A stretch of 64,000 nt of DNA from Macrocystis pyrifera (Eukaryota > Sar > Phaeophyceae > Laminariales > Laminariaceae). Shown here piece by piece: positions 1-12,500 of this stretch. Position numbers and translations under genes: made by a program. Below the pieces are notes generated by a model that was not told the origin of the DNA, did no database searches, and saw nothing but the letters and a program-made list of their open reading frames with translations. Position 1 is the first letter of the stretch, and each line of letters starts with the position of its first letter. Where the stretch lies: NCBI GenBank assembly GCA_031763025.1, contig JASSKH010000021.1, positions 9,357,358 to 9,421,357 of the forward strand. Reading direction: 5' to 3'.

Positions 1-330
1 CTGTATGGAGCATGCTGTACGCTAACGATGCTGGAATTGTCTCGAGGTTGGCTGAAAACGTCGCTAACATGATGACAGTCATTGAGACTGTCTTCGAAGC
101 AGAAGGCCTCACGGCATAGGAGAAGAAGACGGAGACAACGCTTTTACGTAGTCCAGACCAGACAACCCTCGCCCCGCCGGTCGTCATCGAAGCAGCGGGC
201 CACAGGTATTAATAGACGGCCGAGTTCTTACACCTACTGAATTGGCGGCATTATCCACGAAAACGCTGACCCCTCGCTCGAAACTCGACCAACGGTACTT
301 TTCATGACTTGACTCGGTGATGTCCACTTC
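1..330 (+). pseudogene. LINE-type reverse transcriptase fragment, degenerate
   Basis: Reading from base 3, the translation resembles the palm-to-thumb part of a non-LTR retrotransposon reverse transcriptase. It contains LYANDAGIVSRLAENVANM, where the usual YADD catalytic box is YAND, then MTVIETVFEAEGLT and EKKTETTLLRSPDQTTLAPP. In-frame stops occur at 117-119 and 210-212. A shifted frame near 253-300 gives GGIIHENADPSLE, the expected continuation of this family. The element is cut by the window edge at its 5' side. The stops, the frame change and the altered catalytic box mark it as a dead copy. Family assignment is from motif recognition only. Confidence 0.75.
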
Positions 331-613
331 AACGAAGTCGTCCCTGTAAACGGGCCGAAACGAATCGTAAGGAACGTGTCTAGACATGAGATTGTTACCC
401 TCCGACGCACTATGATCTGTTGAAGGGACGGCACCCACGGACAAGTACATCTGTGTATATTCCGAGGTTTTTAGGGGTGATGAAAGCGACAGGGGGGATT
501 TCGGAGATGTTCGGAGATGTTTAAGTTTTTTCCCATGGCATTTGCTTACAGCTCAATACTATCTCTGGTGTAATTCCGCCCATCTCACAACTCTTCACCT
601 AAGGTCAATTATT

Positions 614-1446
614 ATGGAGTCGGAAACTCGGATAGAATAAGCCGGTTTCCGATCGATTATTTTTCCTGCTGGATTATGAATAGCTACCCTTCTAATCGTC
701 CGTCGGATCGAATTCGCAGTTTTTGTTTTTTTTCTTGAGACGTTTGATGTGAGGCAGTGACTTTCAATAGATTGACAAGTATTAGCTCCGTGATGACAGG
801 GTACATAGGGCAGGCGGAAGTCGGTTCGAAACTGCTTCCCTCGCCGTAATGCTCGTGGGGTCAGAGAGGTCTTCATATTCCAGCAGCTGCGCTCAACCAC
901 ACAGACATGCTGATGTCTCGGTTCTTCCTCGAGCAGCGTGTGAGTTTCACACGCGGAGCGTTCTTCTTCATTTCGTCCTCGAGGCCATCGCGGCGCTGGG
1001 TTTCTTCGAGAGTCTTTAAAGCTACAGCCAGCGCCGCAGTTGGTAAATGTCATCGATACCGCGCGCTGCGGCCATCGGGGGCTGTCACATGTTGCTGACG
1101 GGGGTAGATAAGGATATATCACGCTGACTCGCGCCGAGCAACAGCAGAAGTGACACCAGCCAAGCCAGCGTCGAAGATGTTGCGGTGTGGGGTCGTTTCC
1201 TTTGTTGTATTGTTGTGCGGGTGCGTGATACTCGTACGAGTATGCAGCGGGACTTTATAATATTTCCGATGCATAAATCCGACTGGCGAGTTGGATCGAA
1301 AATCTCAGCTTTGTCGACTGTCTCGTCCAGTTGGAAATCATAATCGAAAAATCTTGGATTGAAATGGCGCCTTTTCAAATGAATAAGAATGCCAATTTTT
1401 GTCTCCGATCGGAAACCGGCTTTGTCAATCCTAGTTTCCGATTGCA
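614..1446 (-). mobile_element. TIR element, copy 1 (about 0.83 kb, non-autonomous)
   Basis: The two ends are imperfect inverted repeats: the left end (about 614-655) and the right end (about 1406-1446) share the core AAGCCGGTTTCCGATCG plus an outer GGAAACT-GGAT block. The interior closely resembles 39828-41240 plus 43172-43240 in the same relative order, so this is a dispersed repeat. The open frames inside it are not recognisable proteins, and their conservation between copies is at the DNA level. I see no transposase. Target-site duplications could not be fixed by eye. Confidence 0.6.
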
Positions 1447-3566
1447 CAACAAATAAGTGGCTTACGTCAACACAGGAAATATCTTAAGGATCGGCGCATC
1501 GCGCTCATTTTCTTGTTGTGCGAAGCGCCAGGCCAAGCCGAGGACTTTGTAATGGGCAAAAGGGATTCTTACTCAAAAACGTGTCTTTCGTACACCTGGT
1601 ACGAGCTGGTTCAGGCTAAACGCCCGAACATCTATCCGCCACAAGTGCCGCTTGCAATATCTACTCAAGGCTGGCGCTAGCGGCAAACTTGTGTCTCCAC
1701 CACACAACCCCACATGGGTCTGGCAAGAGATCGGTAATAGTCTGGTGTTTTGCAGATATTTTCGTTTTTTTTCAATTTTTCCGAACCAGCTCCAGGTAGT
1801 CCAGGGCACATTTCTCTAGATATGATCACACGAACAGTCGAAGATAGGGTTTGTAGGACCACATATCAAGTCATATTTAGCATCGACGATTGATCCAATA
1901 CCGAGGCAAAGTGAGGAGGCGCAACGCGTACGATTCGCACATTTACTGCACAAAGGTCCAAATGTCCAAATCGTTTTGTAGGGATCGATCCTGAATGTTT
2001 GCACACGTGTTCGTTGAGCTCCTATCGAACCCTCCACAGTTTGTTGTTTGTCTTGATTCCTCCACGGAATTTGGTTATGCCTCAAGGTGCAAGTATCAAA
2101 ACCAAACGTTACAACAAGATGTCTGACAGAAAATAACCTAACGAACAAAACGAGTCCGTTAACGGCTCGACAAGAGCTCACAGAACTCGTGTGCAAACAT
2201 TCAGGGTACATGTTCATAAGGCTGCAAGGACCTCCAATTCCTAATAGCCTGCAGCCGTGGCCCAAGAAAAATAATCAAGTCACAGGTTCGGACACTGCTC
2301 ACACGTTTTCAAGCCATATTTCGACGAGTCGAACTGATGGGAGACCTTAATCGGACCGTTGGCAGCGTCTTACGCGGCCATAGTACGCAGTTGGATAGAT
2401 CCTAACGGGACCTCCAGACCAGAGTAGTTCGAATTTCATTGTGCTGGGCAATATTCTTTGATGATGCAAATGCCGTACTGTGTGCAATGGCATTCATTGA
2501 AGTCCCGGGGTCAGCTGCGCGAAGCGCAACACGAACCAAAAACTCGTGTTGTGCTGTAAGCGTGGCCCATTTTTCGAGGCTCTCTCTCTGTGGAAGGAGA
2601 TGGCAGAGGTTGCGCCGAAGTGTCTGTGAGGTTCGCGAGTGAAGAAGACGAACGTAGAATGTCAGGAAATGACATCTCAAGCAACTTTCGTTCAACGGTA
2701 ACTAACATAGAATTCAAAAGGAACACGAACACATTCGAAGGGTATTCGCATATCTTCTGGATACGTTCGAGGTTGCTGGCATCCACACAATCCACGTATA
2801 TATATATATATATATATTTATTTTTTTTCCACTGATTAAAAATTATCGCTGACCCAAGCCATCAGCACAACATGTTTGTCGCTCTTCTTTCTCAACCTCA
2901 GCACGATACCGCGTCACCCGTTTGATTACAGCGATGCTTGCATAGATGTGTCCTCACCGTCTTGTGCCAGGCCAAACGTGATAGCGCGGAAGCTCCAGCC
3001 GGTCAGAAAGGAGCGTACTTGACAACTGATACCCCTTACGCAATGAAAGACAGTAACAAACGCTCTTACACCTTGTGGTGTGACAAGATTGCCGATAATT
3101 AGGCAAATCCCCACTATACTCAGTCTTCAGAGCAGTTATCGCGACGATGTACGAACCACACATGACACCGTCAACGACTTGAACGCAGTGGTACGGGGCC
3201 ATAGAGGTGCAACCCTTTTTCGTGAGGCTGGTTGCGCTATTTGCTCCATAGCTTACCCCAAACCACAAAGGCCAGAACCATTTACCTCAACGCGATGAAC
3301 AACCCCACCACCCAATCATTTCAAGATAAGCATCTGAAAACGCACAGAAGATTCAAAATGCTATATATAATGCCGTAGTCTAGACACCTCGCCTCACCTC
3401 GCCTGGCTGGAGCTCGTGGGCCCACAACCCTCGCCTCTACACCCTCTATCACTGCATTGCTCGTCGGAGGACGTTATTAATTTCGTGCGGAATACGCCAG
3501 GCACCAGTACAGAGAAAAATGAGAAGGGATATACTTTTTCCGGGCGCCATGGGCTTGACAAGATCT
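1447..3566. other. Intergenic stretch, nothing recognised
   Basis: Only short overlapping open frames on both strands occur here, none with a recognisable motif. A (TA)n microsatellite with a following T run lies at about 2797-2829. The region is 3'-flanking sequence of haloperoxidase A, which ends at 3567 on the minus strand. Confidence 0.5.
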
Positions 3567-6500
3567 TCACAGCTCGGTTTTGACGTCGGCAAACGTGGCC
3601 AGTTCTTCGACGGCGTCTTCAAATGAGTCCAACGTCTCCTGTTGTACCTCCTGATAGGTCGGTCGTTGGACGCGTTGAAGCGGGAATATTAGAGGAGTCA
3701 GAACGAGGTGAGTGGTAGTTGTCGTCGTGATCAGCACCCTCACTATTGCGCCTACTGCAATGCAGGTCCACAACCTGTGCTTATGGCGCATGCCAGACAT
3801 ACATAGGAAGATATGAAACCTCTGAAACGCACACCAGATACTGTAAACCCACAGGTGACAGAGCTCAACGGACGCGCAGTTTTCAGAACCAACAGCACAG
3901 TACACAGGTGTTCGAGGCCAACTCACGTCGCAGAAGTCATCTCCCGTGTAAGCCCCCTCGCAGAGCTTGCCATCCAGCTTGTACAAGTTTCGTCCGTACA
4001 GCTCGATCATCTGGCCGCTGTAAAGGCGGAAAATGTACGTCGCTGGGGGGATGGCATTTGTCACTGCACCGTCAACAACGCGGGCCTCCGAGAGTCCAGG
4101 AAGTTCCTGGCACGACGGCGATGAAGCGGAGGAACCAGAGTACACATTCGGGAGGTCAGGTGTGTATGGCGAAGCTGCGTGAGACCAACTAACGTCCTCT
4201 CGTGAGGGACACTGTTTACGAGCAAGCATACGTATTGGAAACTAGTACAACTGGCTCCAACACAACAGTAAGATGACTTAGAAGAAAACAGGGATCTCAC
4301 GGACCTCCCATGCCGTCTGAGTGCTGAATGACCTCCCCCAGGAACATGATCAGCAACATTCGACCAACTGCGTGCGTCAGAATCGCAACGTTCACACCAC
4401 AATCTGACGCACCTGCTGCAAACGGCGGACTGCACTGGTCTCTCCCATCATCGCCCCGTTGACGCCGTCCATCCTCCAGTGAACACCGATGTGCGACCTT
4501 CCCAAGAGAACATTGGCGCTTACCTGATGTGTCGCAAAATAACAAAAACTAGGCCGGGTTGGCATGTGCGACGGGTACACGGGCAGTCATCATTGTAAAA
4601 ATAGCAACCATCCATTCCAAGATGGGTCCAGCGGCCCAATACATATGGCGGTTTCCCGAGTACGGGTCAGTCCGTCACCGTTTTCTACGGGTCGGTTGGG
4701 CATGACTAATATCCGTCGCGTGCAAGTGAGTGATTGGAAGACACACAGCGCACGAACATAGCATTTCCTTTTCAGATAATTTCTTGTTCCTTATCGTAGC
4801 ATTCACCACGCCTGGGTTCTACATTTTAGTGGCAGCTACCCCCAAAATGTGTTCGACGATATCCTTACAGTCAGTACCCCACCGAAGTGACTATGTTCAA
4901 AAGCAGTACCGCACGTACCTACGTCGAACACTCGAATTTTTGTATCGCCGGGTCAGACCGAGAACGGGGACAGTGCGCGACATCTTCAGGTCAAGAGAAA
5001 CGTACAAATCTCATTCTGCATGTTCTGCGTGGCATATGTACGAACTCAAGCGATGTTGCCCACCTTATTGAGTTCCCCTTCGTACGTGAGGCCGTCGATC
5101 TGAGTGTCGTTCTCGTCGGTGCATTTGCCCACAATCTCCCTCCCTGTCGGCACGTAGGGGATCCTGTCTGTTCCCTCGTCGTTGGAGATGACGGGGTTGG
5201 GGAAGCATCTCTGCCCCCTCTCGAACCCGAGGAAGGCCTGTTCAAAGAGAAAGGTGGGATAGGTTCCCAAACAGATTAGCCTGTTGGCGTGCTAGACCTT
5301 GGATTGCGGTGTCCGTCTAGCGTATCGTATTTCCAGCGCAAGGGAGAGGCTACACAAGAGGCGGTAGGCAAGGACGCGATTGCAGAAGTCGCATAGCCTG
5401 TGCCGTGCCACTGTTGAGAAGGTATGTTGTTGTAGCCTGCCACAAAAATACACCAACCTACGGTACACCACCAGTACAGAATGTGCAGAGAAATAGTGAG
5501 CCAAGCAAAAAATGCTAACGGCCTGCGCGCGGCGGCTTTGCTATCGAACACTTCGAAGTACATTGACAAAGGTTTGCTGATGCATTGTCGTTTTGACATG
5601 TGTACGTCCTGATTCCACAATGCGTTTATCACCTTAAGCGTTGTGATGTACGCCCCGACGTTAATGGCATGGCCGCTGGGGTACGCCGGGTGCGTCGGAG
5701 AGCCTTCGGCGACCGCCATCGGGAGCAAGAACGTCTTCTCGCGACCGCCATTCATAATAAGGTTGTGCTTCTCTACCCGGTCGAGCAAGTCCTGCGAGGG
5801 TCCATGAGTACCAAACACAAGAATTGAATGCGGTTGCGATTGGTCGATAAGGGGGCGTGCTATACCGTTCTTCCTTCAGTAAAATTGGTGCATGCTGTCG
5901 AAATATCTACAGAGCGAAACCAACTGAACCATGTGATGTTCAGACCACGGAGAATGACGGTCATTATATCCCAACATAGTTCGGCTGGATTAAAAGTAGG
6001 TCACGATTGCTTGGCGCACACCGACGGTGGCAACGATCACATGTTCAAAGATGCATTCCTCGCTGGCTTCTACTCTACCTCTCATGCATTGACGTCATGT
6101 TTGGGCGGTCGCGCTGTGTTCCGTCACTGGTAAAAATTAGTATCCGGAAAAGCTCACAATGGGAATACGAAAGCCGGTCAGCTTCTCACCGTGTTCTTCA
6201 GTATGGAGTCTGGCAACGGGGTATCGACGTTCCCCACGAGCGTGTTGTGGACCAGGCCGCCGTACGCCTCGGGCCTCAGCATTCGGTGCACTTGCCACTG
6301 TGTCGTATAGTTTGGAACGATCGTTTTGGTTCGGGAGGGTAGGGGAGGGGAGAGGTCAAATTCCGCCGAATCGTGAACACAGCAGGGGAAGGTACAACCG
6401 TAGTGGTCGGCTAGAAACATTCACAGGAGTTCAGGAGAGCGATCACGCAGAGGTGTACTTATCAGCACTCGTCCTTTGTGGACGAATGAGAGCTAAAGTG

Positions 6501-9500
6501 TACACCGCGTGTCTCAATGAACAGCATAACTTCGAGTGGTATGACCCGCGTGGAATAAATCGCGAGCAGCAACTATCGCTCGCACTCTATCTATGTCCTG
6601 TCGCTCAACCCAGATAGGCCGTTTTCGGTGCCCGTACGAAGTAGTTAACACGAAAAAGAGCCGACTCTCATCGGACAACATTGTCGTACTGTACACGTTG
6701 ACGAAGCCACAAATCATTTCAACCTGAATCTCCTGGTCCAGAGGAACACGGAATGAGAAGAAGACGCGCGCTGCTGCAGAGGCCGCAGCTCGTAGTTCTT
6801 GGGTTCTTCACGAGTAGGTGCTCGTTTCGGTCCCCAACAACTGGCATCGAGAATTTGCGTATGTATCACAAGATACCAGGCAACAATAGTACTCTAGGAA
6901 CATCATATTGTTCGAGGTAGGACTCTAGCGATATTCGGTAGGTGTCATATTTGAACAGGTGCGTCTTCAGTCCGAATTGGCTTGTCAATATTCGCTACCT
7001 CTTTCGTAGCACGCTGCAGCGAGGGTTGTCATGGTTATCGTTCGGTTCTAACGCACGCTGACTCTGTGAACCGGGGCCTCGTATGTCACATGAAGGACAC
7101 ACCTTAGCATACCACGCGTGGCGCGTGGAAGAGCTGGACGCTGCCATTGCGGTGAGGATGTGCGGCTCGCCGAAGGTGGCAAACCCCTGCTGCCGGCTGG
7201 ACACCGCATACGGGCCGACCGAGCCGCCAAGCGCACCTTGCACGAACAAGATCAGCGCCGCGCGGAAGGCTTCCGTGTAGAGGACATCCCTAAACGCGAT
7301 AGTGGCAAGGTCTCGGCCGTTTCGGATGAAGCGGGGGTTCTCCCTGTCGAACACAGTCTCCACATCGGAGCCACCATTCTGGCTCGAAAGAAACATTAGG
7401 ATAGCGGCGAGGGGAACACAGTATCAAACGTGGGCAAGCACGTCAATCAAAAAGGGCAACCGGAGAGACAGCAGAGGGAACCAGCAGGTGGTGATTCGAT
7501 TAGTAGCGTTCCATCAAAACACTTACACACAAGAGGAAAATGTGATATCAACCCTTGGTGTAAGCACGAGGGATAGTAAAGCCAGGCTTTCTCGTTCTGT
7601 GAGTGTGCGATTTGAGTATTCTAAACAGCTCGATCGCGACCCACATTGTTAGCTCTAATACATGAAATGTGCACAAATTGGTACCGCATTGGCTAAATTC
7701 AACGACTTTTCGTTAGCCAGAGCATACACTTTTCAGCGCAGACGAAAGGAGGACACCGTAACAACGTCTGGCATATATCTCGTATTTAGGGCCAACCAAA
7801 CGTCCGACAGCAGTTTAAACTCTATGGGCACACCTGAACATCGAGCCACGACCGGAATGACGTCATGTAGTCCATTCCTGGGAAGAGGGGGTCAGCTTTC
7901 GGCACCACGTCGATAGAGTCAATCTCGAAGTCCGACAACATGAACTGAGACACAATGGGACCCGTGGTCACACCCGGCCAGTCCGTTCGGAACAGATCAG
8001 TGACAGGGTCGATCCTTTCGATTTCATTGCCGGCGCTGTTTGTATCTTTAGTGGTAGGGATATTCAGTCCGCAGAACGCCTCGTTATTCTGAAGGTTCTC
8101 TGCTCGAGGGCCGAGGGTGGAGGGTCAAAAGCGCGGACATTAAGCAGCCAACGATACAGTGTTAGTACTTTGAAGAGGAGTATATGATTGTTCACGGGTC
8201 GAACGGCAAGTCGGCAATGAAACATTCTGCAATCGATATTTCTTTTGCCCACTTAGGACCAACGTTGTGCAGCGTACCTGCGGCACGCTGGATAAGATCG
8301 TTGGTGTCGAATTGAGAGAAAGGAATGTCCCTCGCCAGGGCCATCCAGTACACCTCGGTTTGCTGTGCGGCCTGCAGGTGCACGATATACCGTGAGAAGA
8401 AAAGGAATGGGAGCAAGCGGGTCAGAGGCACATCAAGGCGTGTAAACACAGAGATAGCTACTGCACAACGTGTACGGTATCTTGACAATTCTGCACTGTA
8501 TCACACACATTTCTCGATATATCTGGCGACATATTCCAACGTGACAACAGTACACCCGGTTTCTAGTGAGCATCGTACCAGCCGTTCGGAGAGGAGACTG
8601 TCCGGCGTGGCGATGAAGACATTGTCACTGTAGAGTCACCAGATTATACCAGTGTTGGCCACCCCATGGAGATTTCCGCATTCCATGTACGTACGTAAAC
8701 CAGGACAAGATAGCGGACGGAACAAAGAAGAAGCGGCGCAGTTTAACTCGTGGTTGCCAAAAATCAATCCTGGCTATTGATCAATCAGGCTTGGTTGCCA
8801 TGCCCCCGATAACGTATTGCTGCTTCATGGTGCCGAGATTAAGTTGCAGCAATACTGTCGCGAAATACACTGAACGTCTGGATCGAAGTATCTCGTTCAT
8901 CCCTCCAAACCGGAGCACGTTCCGTGCAGAGGGTTTCTTCCTATTGTAGTACGTTTCTTATACATCTACACTGATGAAGCTATCGTGGATAGAACATCTG
9001 TTCTTTTCATGGCGAAGGTGCAATGGCAGTATCGCCTCGTCAATGCGCTGAATCGAAGATCGGTAGTAGTGTAGTGGTTCAATTCACAACCATCTGACGA
9101 GAGTATGCCCGTTTTTTACTACTGTAAGCACACCCTTCTGCAATATGGTAGTACGTTAACTTCGGTAGTGTCGAGATATGTCTTCCTTGCCCCAACGAAA
9201 GGCCTTACAGAATACAGTTCGACCTGAGTTCTTGTGCAGTAGTATGAGTAGTAGACTGAAATAGATTTAGTACTAAGAAGACGAATTTGACCAATGCTAG
9301 CCTGATATTTAGAAGAGCAATATGAATTAATGAGTCATAGTTTGAAGGTAGTGTACCTCGTACGCCGCATACCACATCTATGTTTAAACGATATATCCAA
9401 CATGGACCAACTATCCTGCTTTTCGCTTCTTACGGGCCGTGTTCTGTGGGAGCATCCTTACGAACGCACACGCACCTGTCGGCACCATCGACCTGGTGTG

Positions 9501-12500
9501 CCGCGCCCCCCGAGCGGGTTGGTCAGCTTTGCGCCGTCTCGACCACCCCCAGAGGGCACGTCCTCGCACACGTTGATGTCGCTCGAGAACACACAGTCCA
9601 GTAGCCTCTGGTAGTTCCTGCTGTTCACCTTCATCAACAGAAACCGTCACGGAAGTGCCCAACAGCGAAAGACACCCTAGTGAGGGATCCCACAGGCAGG
9701 CTTTACTTTCCGTCTGTACTTCTCAACCTCGGCATGTCTTAGGACATGGGTGCATCTGCTTTATATCTGGGGCTTACCTCATTCGAGAATCTCCATACCT
9801 CACCCAAACACTAAAGTTGAGCAAAAAGGGAAACAGCGACCCGATGACGTATATTAGGTATACATAAAAAATCTTCTCAATCACAAACGGCGTTGCAACA
9901 AATTTGGGTGAGGACACAGTATACAAGAGTTTGGCTACCATTTGCCTCGTGCGCCTGCTGTAAAATGCGTCGCTTACGTATCCATGCCATCACCTAGAAC
10001 CACTCCAGTAGGTTTGTGACTGGTCACGTTGCTGTCGACGAGTTGCTTCCATCCCGAGCCTATGTGCATAGTAGCGGTCAACCCCCGCTAAAGCGCTAAA
10101 CCTAACGAGTGCAAACCCTCTTTTTCAATGTTACTAACAGGTACGAGTGACGCCCGTTACGCGCTCAATGTTCGGTCCACGGTTATGCATTAACTCGTGA
10201 GTATCGAGGGTGCTTGCTATTTTGAACGGTGGATGGCAACTTTTTAGTGCCGAAACGACGCTCCTTGAGAAGTTTATCGTACCAAACTCTGGAGAGAGCC
10301 CATTCCAAACGTAACACACGTTCATCGCGTCTGTGTAAACACCTCATATTACATCGTTGTGACCACTACTGTATGTTCAAGGTACGCAATACGCTGTGTC
10401 GGACCATGGGGCACGCTAGAACACCACACCATCAAAAATGACATCAGGTTACAGCAGATAACAGTTTTGTAGTTATTCAGTTTGTTTGTCTCAGCGTTTT
10501 CCCTCTGATTCGTTTTTTTCACGGTGTAGAAACGTTTCACGTGCTTGCAGCCTACCATCACCTTACAGGTCACACCAGGGACATTTCGTTTGGATTGCGA
10601 CTTTTCAGAGCACGATTACGCCTCTGATTCTTGTTGCCGCGTGACCCTTGTGTTTGAGAGTTTCCCGGCGATTGTCACCTGCGTTCGTTGCCAGCTTCGT
10701 ATTTTAACAACTGCCCCCTTACGAGGACCCACCCTTTCTGTAGCCATCTACTGTAGTATATACAACGTACGAAAAAATCATTGAGTCGAATTACGGCGGG
10801 CTTGTGAGGCCTGGCCAAGTGACAGAGCATGGAGCGCGAGTCTGGACTCTTTGTGCTATGCATTATCCTCCTGTTTTGAACGCACCCTAAGGCATATCAT
10901 ATGTCCATACACCACGTACCCTATACGATATGATCGAATGCAGGAATATCTGACAGTCTGTGTGTGTAGTATGGGCATAATTTGTGGCAACTGTTCGAGG
11001 ACATGCTGTACCCGATGCGTTACCAGCCTTCTGTTCGTTCCAACTGTAAGGACCGGGCGAGATAAAATAGGGTCCCGGATACCCGTGTAGTCGGCGTACA
11101 GGCGGGTGCACGGGTAATCGTCAAACGTGATGGCAAAAACAATGCAGTAACCGGGTTTGGTTCGCTTAGGTTGGGTGAGTTCTGTTGGGACGCGTTGTCG
11201 TGGAACAGGGCACGTGTTAGCGTGCACAGGAACTCGCGTTGCTGTCTTGCTATGTGATCGAGGCCATCAACTTTATTCGGACGCCTTTTTCGTGTTACCT
11301 GTCCGAATCTGTCGTGCGGGAGGGTCTTGTGATACTGCCCCGCGAGCATCAGCGCTTCGTCGTCCTCATCTCCATTACTGATATGGCACGTCGGTCCAAC
11401 CTTGAACTCGTCCTCGGCGATAGTCTGTCGTTTCGCGCGGGTCACCTCCGCTCGCGGCACCGGCTGTAACCGAAACGTAGCGAGGCAGCATGAAAGCGTC
11501 AAAACATTTAGTTATAGGCTGGTTGAACCGGCACGTGTAGGTTGATGCTGCTTTCAACTCATGTCTACAACATGTATGCCGCACATGTATTGCAGACATT
11601 TTGACAGCGAGTACGTAAAACCGTTTTTGTGTGGTATTTTATACGGACGAAATCCCCGATCTCACCCCTGGCGTTCTACATCGTTCTTTTATAGAGATGC
11701 CTGGTACACATATATACGGTACAGTGCAGTGCGCACAGCATAGGCCCTTCAATATCGCCGGTTGCTGTTAGGGTGCCGGTATTGATGGCTGGCTGACGCA
11801 GGCACTGTAAAGGGACCACTCTTACCGTACATCGCATACATTGATCTAAAAGTGTTCCTCCTGCACAAAAGGGAGCAATCGAAACATCACGGGAAAACAA
11901 TGTCGGAATGAAGCCTTTGTCTATGCTCAACCCGTTTTTCGAAGCCACTGTTTTATGCGTCAGTCCTGAGTAGTTTGCGCTGTCAAGGACTGACCAACGA
12001 ACCGATATTCGTTACATATTGCATACCAGAGCATGTAAACTACAAAGATGCCAGGTATATGTACACTGTGTTGGCTCGAGTACCTGGTTGATAGTAGCGT
12101 TTGCGACGATGGTCTTAATTCATTTACAATATTCAAGTTTTCACGAAACGTATGTCCTTCACAGTCAATATTGAATCCAGAATATATAAACGCTGATGAC
12201 AAGTGTGGATTGCACATAACCGAAAGTCTACTTTTAGCACACTCGAGACATCGGCGATCTTCGAAATCGTTATTGCGAGGGAGGATCCTCTCGCCTAAGT
12301 ACCAGTTTCGTTATATCCTCTCTGATTGTGCGAGCCTGCGCTGACATTGTTGTTCAATTGGTGTGATTGACATTAAAACTACCAGGTACGTTATACAGTT
12401 AGTGTGCAGGAAACACATCTACGGGAAAACTAACCAACACATTATTTCCATTCTAGCGTGGTGATTAGAGGGGAATTTATCCATTTCTGTGGGCGGACGA

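Noticed and set aside
9411-9662. 83-residue open frame on the minus strand over exon 4 of gene A
   Set aside because: It is the shifted-frame shadow of the exon; an equivalent shadow occurs over exon 4 of gene B at 20794-21093.
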